Shown here piece by piece: positions 60,067-64,000 of a DNA stretch of 64,000 nt. The position numbers and the translations under genes are program-made. How positions within the stretch are numbered: the stretch's first letter is position 1; each line of letters begins with the position of its first letter. Origin of the DNA: Triglochin maritima (Eukaryota; Streptophyta; Magnoliopsida; Alismatales; Juncaginaceae); the NCBI GenBank assembly GCA_963682175.1, contig OY821784.1, positions 24,781,621-24,845,620 on the forward strand. The letters are read 5' to 3'. The notes below the pieces were generated by a model. The model had not been told where the DNA came from, ran no database searches, and was given only the letters and a program-made list of their open reading frames with translations.

Positions 60067-60750
60067 AAGCTTAAGTGAGCCCCCTAAACATCCACCATCA
60101 AAATCAAATCCAACCATTGATATTAAATCTTCTTATAATTACTTAAGAAAGGGTAAAATCAGAATTTAACAAAACATGCAAAATCATCTCAAAACACACC
60201 CTACACAAAATCCTCTCCCCCCCACCTCCCACGCACCAATCCCTCTCATCCCCATGGAAGGAAACCCCCGATGGACCAAACCCATGTACGGCTCACGAAG
60301 AATACCCACCTTGTCATCCCCAAACCCCCAATGCCATCGCCGTCGACCTAAACCCCCAACATCATTTCCGTCCACAATCCTTGAACGCCATCCCTCATCC
60401 CCAAATTGAAATGGAGGAATCATGTGGTAGAGCGAGCGGACAAACCCCCAACGCCATTAACTGGTATGATTTTTTATTTCTCTTTTGGGGTTGGGGTTGG
60501 GATTTGCGGTTTGGGGTTAAGGTCTGAATTTCCGAATTCTTGGCTGATTTTGGACATGGATTTTACCACATTGTGCATTAAAATGTAATACAGAATGATA
60601 GTGTGATTGTATATTCTACTGTTAATTGTGGAAGAATGTTTTCTGTTCGGTTCAGGAATTTAGTATAAGACCTTTCAGTACACACATTTGAGTTGTTTCT
60701 CATTTTTTGATTCCATGCTCCAAAACAGGAACATGATCAATATTGTTGTT

Positions 60751-61303
60751 AGTAATATAATATTATAGCTTTTTTACGTCAATATTGTTGTTTTAGTACA
60801 TCAATTCAATATGGTCACATTATGTATGAATTGCTACATGCACTTTTTTGAATTTAGATATTATGTTCATATTACGGCAAACCCTGTTGCATTCTAGTAA
60901 CTTTGGTTGATATTATTGTAAACCCGTTTTATTTCCTGTTAGTGACATAATATTACAACCTTTTATTGTCAATATTGTTGTTCTATTGCATCAATTCCAT
61001 ATGGTCACATTATGTTTTCATTTCTACATGCACTTTTTAGAATTCAGACAATATGTTCATATTACGGCAAACCCTGTTGCATTCCAGTAAGGTTGGTTGA
61101 TATTACTGCAAACCCGGTTTACATCCTGTTAGTGACATAATATTACAAATTTTGTATAGCCAATATTGTTATTCTAGTACATCAATTCAATATGCTCACA
61201 TTATGTCTTCATTGCTACATGCAATGTTTAGAATTTAGATGTTATGTTGATATTATGGCAAACTCGGTTGTATTCCAACTACTTATATAATATTACAACT
61301 TTC
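60751..61303. repeat. About 190-bp tandem repeat, three copies
   Basis: Units start near 60751, 60941 and 61131; the block tcaattcaatatggtcacat recurs at 60801, 60991 (tcaattccat) and 61182. The units also share attacggcaaaccctgttgc-type sequence. AT-rich; no coding frame. Confidence 0.85.
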
Positions 61304-61339
61304 AATTTCATTTAAGTCTTATTTTTGATAAATATATTG

Positions 61340-61753
61340 CAGGTATAGTTGTATGGCCACATCACTTTGTTTAAACCTATTTTCTTGAACTGAAGCCGAG
61401 GATTAGAAAGTGGGCTTCTCCAGTGGAACCAAAGTTGAAGGGCCTATCTGGCGTGGTTGATGATACGCATGGATTTTTAGTTTATTGTTTCAGTTGGTAT
61501 GTTTTGTTTTTATGAGTTGAAATGTTAATTTTTGCAGTCCAAGTGGGCGGCTAAGTACTTCGAAATGACGCACAATTTTGATAATATGAAGACTTGGGAA
61601 GTAGAACATATTCCTTGCCCCCAGCAATCAGCCAGAAGTTTGAATTGCGGTTTATATGTATTGAAGTTTGCAGGATATCTCTCTGAAGGAAAAGATATAT
61701 TTGATTTTGGAGAAGATGATATGGCTCGGATTCGTGCTGAAACGTTGCTATGA
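61340..61753 (+). pseudogene. Ulp1/SENP-like cysteine protease, C-terminal remnant
   Basis: The open stretch 61532-61753 ends a Ulp1 (C48) peptidase domain. It contains CPQQSARSLNCGLYVLKFAG with the catalytic Cys in NCGLYVL, where family members usually read DCG. An upstream exon-like piece (61375-61500, YFLELKPRIRKWASPVEPKL) is followed by gtatgttttg and, before 61540, tttttgcag, which look like splice sites. The His and Asp of the catalytic triad are not found. In plants these proteases remove SUMO; when inside transposons their role is unclear. The N-terminal part of the gene is missing. Confidence 0.6.
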
Positions 61754-62374
61754 TACTTCGTGGAACAAGTTTCAAATAGATCAGAGGAAATTTATTTTAA
61801 TTTTTTGGGAATTTTGTGTTTTTGAATTGTACAACATTACAATTGCATGCAACAGTTGTATGTATGACTGAATATTTAAAGTTAATATTACATACTGAAA
61901 TCAGGTTGAAATTAAATATTTTCTCATTTGGTATCTCGGATGTTGATAAACTACTATTACAGACTATGATTACTATCCCCTATTCAATGTCAATCTTACA
62001 TAAACTTTGGCTATTGTTAATAACGTAGAGTATCTAAAATAGTTGATTTGAATGAGCAGGATGATGTGTTAAATTTATTAACAATATATGACGGTAAACA
62101 ATGGTTTTTTATCACAATAACAATATATTACGGTTGTAAATTTAATATTGATGTTAAGACGAACTGCATTTTTTAAACAAATGATTAAGACCTCCCAAAC
62201 TTTAAAAAAACATTGTTAAACAACCGTAAATTATATTACGGCTAAGGACATCATATTATTAGAACGATAACTTATTACGACTTCAAATGTTAATTTATTA
62301 TGACGTCATATTATTAGAACAATAATTCTTATAATCACGAATTTATTTTAACATGAGTTAGTCATTCATCTCTT

Positions 62375-62855
62375 TTTGCGCATCACTAAAAACATTTTAT
62401 CTTATGTCTAACAAATTAATATTACAACATCTTCATATTACGTTTTGTGAACGTAATAGTATTGTTATATTAAGTTTTAAAAAATAATATTACAGTATAT
62501 TGTTGATATTACGGTTGTTTCCTTAATATTACTGCTAATAGATACAATCATACAAGTTACATAACACATGATGTACTTCTCGGTCACTATTTTTGAAATG
62601 TTTGTAAACCTCAAATTATATGAAGAACCACATTACATTTTACACATGATTAGGCATCCATTTTCGTATTTGGGAAGGACTAAAAATAATTGTATCTTAC
62701 GTCTAGCAAATTAATATTAAATCTTGATATTACTTATGGTGAATGTAATACCTTTTTAATATTACATTTTGAGAAATAATATTATAGCATCATGTTGATA
62801 TTGCAGTTGTTACCGTAATATTACCGCTAATAGATACAGTCATACAAGTTACATA
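62375..62855. repeat. About 295-bp tandem duplication
   Basis: tctaacaaattaatatta at 62407 recurs as tctagcaaattaatatta at 62702, and both copies end in taatagatacaatcatacaa or its near match. AT-rich, diverged, non-coding. Confidence 0.8.
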
Positions 62856-63397
62856 ACTTGTACTCATTCACCATTGTGTGGGACAAAACCTAACATATTC
62901 AACAAAAAAAAGAGTATATAGAATGTTTCAAAAAAACTTAATAGTTTTACTAGAGTATGTATATCAAAAATTAGAAAATGATGTGTATTCCTGTAGGAGA
63001 TTGTTATAGTAGTTCAACTGAATCAAGTCCAAGTTAAAGATTTTTTTTCCACCACTATAAAGAAAATGAAACTACGAAAAACGTGCACATCAAATAACAA
63101 ACCGATCGATTGTCATTAAACAAATCCAAATCGAAAATGATTTCCAAACTAACAAGTCAGAATATAAACCAATATTCTACAAAAAATAACGAGAACCCAA
63201 ATAAACAGCAAGATTAAAGATCCACGAAATAAAACCATGTTTCCCAAAAATATACTAAAATAAAACCAAACCAAAATCAGCAGCAAAAAATTAACCGAAT
63301 ATATTAAGTTATAAGACGTCTCAAAGAATCCGGCGTAGTGGATGACAATGAGGGACATTGGGGACGTGCTAGTCGATGTGGATGGAAAAAACGTGGG

Positions 63398-63555
63398 GGG
63401 TTTGGATGGTGAGGAGAAAGGGACGACGAAAATGGAAGGAGGAGTAGTGGGTTTGGATGGTGAGGAGAAAGGGATGACGAAACTGGAAGGAGGAATAGTG
63501 GGTTTGGATGGGAGGAGAAAGGGATGACGAAAATGGAAGGAGGAATAGTGGGTTT
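63398..63555. repeat. 51-bp tandem repeat, three copies
   Basis: Units begin gggtttggatgg at about 63398, 63449 and 63500. Because 51 is a multiple of three, the minus strand has an open frame with 17-residue repeats (63149-63607). I see no other sign that it is translated. Confidence 0.85.
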
Positions 63556-63696
63556 GTTTTTGGTAACGTTGAATAAAGGGATGAGGGATGATTGAGAAGA
63601 CTCTCAAATTTACTTTATTACCGACACTTAAAGTAAAAGACCCACAACCATTCAGATTGAGATGATTGGTTAGATCTTGAGAAGCTCATTTAAACA

Positions 63697-63728
63697 AAAT
63701 GAGCCCAAGGCTCATTCTATCCTTACTC
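63697..63728 (-). repeat. Right terminal inverted repeat
   Basis: The reverse complement begins gagtaaggatag and contains AATGAGCCTTGGGCTCATT, an 8-bp inverted repeat around a 3-bp loop. The stem is the same as at the left end but the loop differs. Confidence 0.8.
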
Positions 63729-64000
63729 TATATATATAATTCATACCCATATAAACTATGATCATGAACTGAGATTTTAATTACTATCGCATATACACTC
63801 TGAAATTGATGATGCATGTTATCGATTATTGTGGAGTTCGATTATGATGTACCTTGCTGTAATGCATTATCATATTGCTTCTTACATGTCCATGTGTTAC
63901 TGATGTGAAGTGTTATGATATGGTTATGTATGTTGCTTAGGACATCAAACCTTATAACATCCTTATCATGACCCGTAAATGACTCGATTAATTGTTATCT

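Larger units (their letters stand above)
60035..63728. mobile_element. DNA transposon with terminal inverted repeats and Ulp1-like remnant (3.7 kb)
   Basis: Absent from the sister LTRs at 21985 and 46785, so it is an insertion. 32-bp terminal inverted repeats (60035-60066, 63697-63728) agree at roughly 25 positions. The target lies in a TA repeat, so the duplication length cannot be read. The interior is AT-rich with three tandem-repeat tracts and a remnant of a Ulp1/SENP-type cysteine protease. Such proteases occur in Mutator-like and some CACTA elements; the ends are not CACTA, so a non-autonomous Mutator-like element is my best guess. No transposase is seen. Confidence 0.75.
55631..64000 (+). 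repeat. Chromovirus-type LTR with nested insertions, running off the right edge
   Basis: It starts TGTAAGACCTGCTCTCC, as in 18925 and 45256, and follows those LTRs to 64000 (tcatgacccgtaaatgactc corresponds to 22227 and 47025). It is interrupted by a solo LTR (57774-59636) and a DNA transposon (60035-63728). About 0.7 kb of LTR should remain beyond the window. Whether it is a solo LTR or a 5' LTR cannot be told. ORFs inside, such as 56215-56733, are LTR sequence. Confidence 0.88.

Noticed and set aside
63149..63607. 152-codon minus-strand ORF with 17-residue repeats
   Set aside because: It is explained by the 51-bp tandem repeat; there is no start context, partner copy or domain, so I list only the repeat.

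Overview
The window is a plant nuclear DNA stretch built almost entirely of nested LTR retrotransposons, with one DNA transposon near the right end. I see no intact host gene, no tRNA or rRNA gene and no CRISPR array. The plant assignment rests on three things: primer-binding sites matching plant initiator-Met tRNA and tRNA-Asp, gag-pol fragments of the plant Ty3/gypsy Tekay/Del-like chromovirus and Athila-like lineages, and deep TG...CA nesting typical of angiosperm heterochromatin. I cannot name the species.

Two retrotransposon groups dominate. (1) Chromovirus-type elements have LTRs of 0.7-3.4 kb ending in ...GTTACA, followed by an initiator-Met primer site (TGGTATCAGAGC). They are: a minus-strand element entering from the left edge (1-5952); a full-length minus-strand element with both LTRs and a 5-bp target duplication (32741-40935); a damaged plus-strand element (42888-48079); four solo LTRs (18925-22994, 23375-27242, 24915-25656, 57774-59636); and an LTR running off the right edge (55631-64000). 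(2) Athila-like elements have LTRs of about 1.3-1.6 kb starting TGATTGACATC, a tRNA-Asp-type primer site and a G-rich purine tract. They form the substrate into which group 1 inserted. They occur as LTRs at about 6.3-11.0, 12.9-14.5, 16.7-18.3, 19.1-20.7, 28.8-29.6, 41.5-42.2 and 53.2-54.4 kb, with internal pieces between. Several neighbouring copies share LTRs in tandem.

Layout. 0-6 kb: minus-strand chromovirus gag-pol and its 5' LTR. 6-11 kb: scrambled Athila-like LTRs. 11-12.9 kb: minus-strand Athila-type RT/RNase H/integrase remnant. 12.9-18.3 kb: plus-strand Athila-like element whose internal region collapsed and carries a long inverted duplication. 18.3-28.8 kb: minus-strand Athila-like gag-protease copy cut into three by two solo LTRs, each of which holds a further nested solo LTR. 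28.8-42.2 kb: plus-strand Athila-like element split by the full-length chromovirus. 42.2-54.4 kb: a second plus-strand Athila-like element split by another chromovirus; it keeps gag, a damaged protease and a third ORF but no reverse transcriptase. 54.4-64 kb: a divergent LTR, then a chromovirus LTR holding a solo LTR and an AT-rich DNA transposon with a Ulp1-like protease remnant.

Every coding region is broken by stops, frameshifts or deletions, so nothing here looks able to transpose alone. The most distinctive signals are dense palindromic GGTCGACCG arrays in several chromovirus LTRs, a different palindrome (ACCGCCAATTGGCGGT) recurring in Athila-like LTRs and leaders, an apparently RT-less Athila-like lineage with a third ORF, and a transposon whose terminal repeats each contain their own hairpin. 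Family assignments come from motif recognition; no database search was possible.
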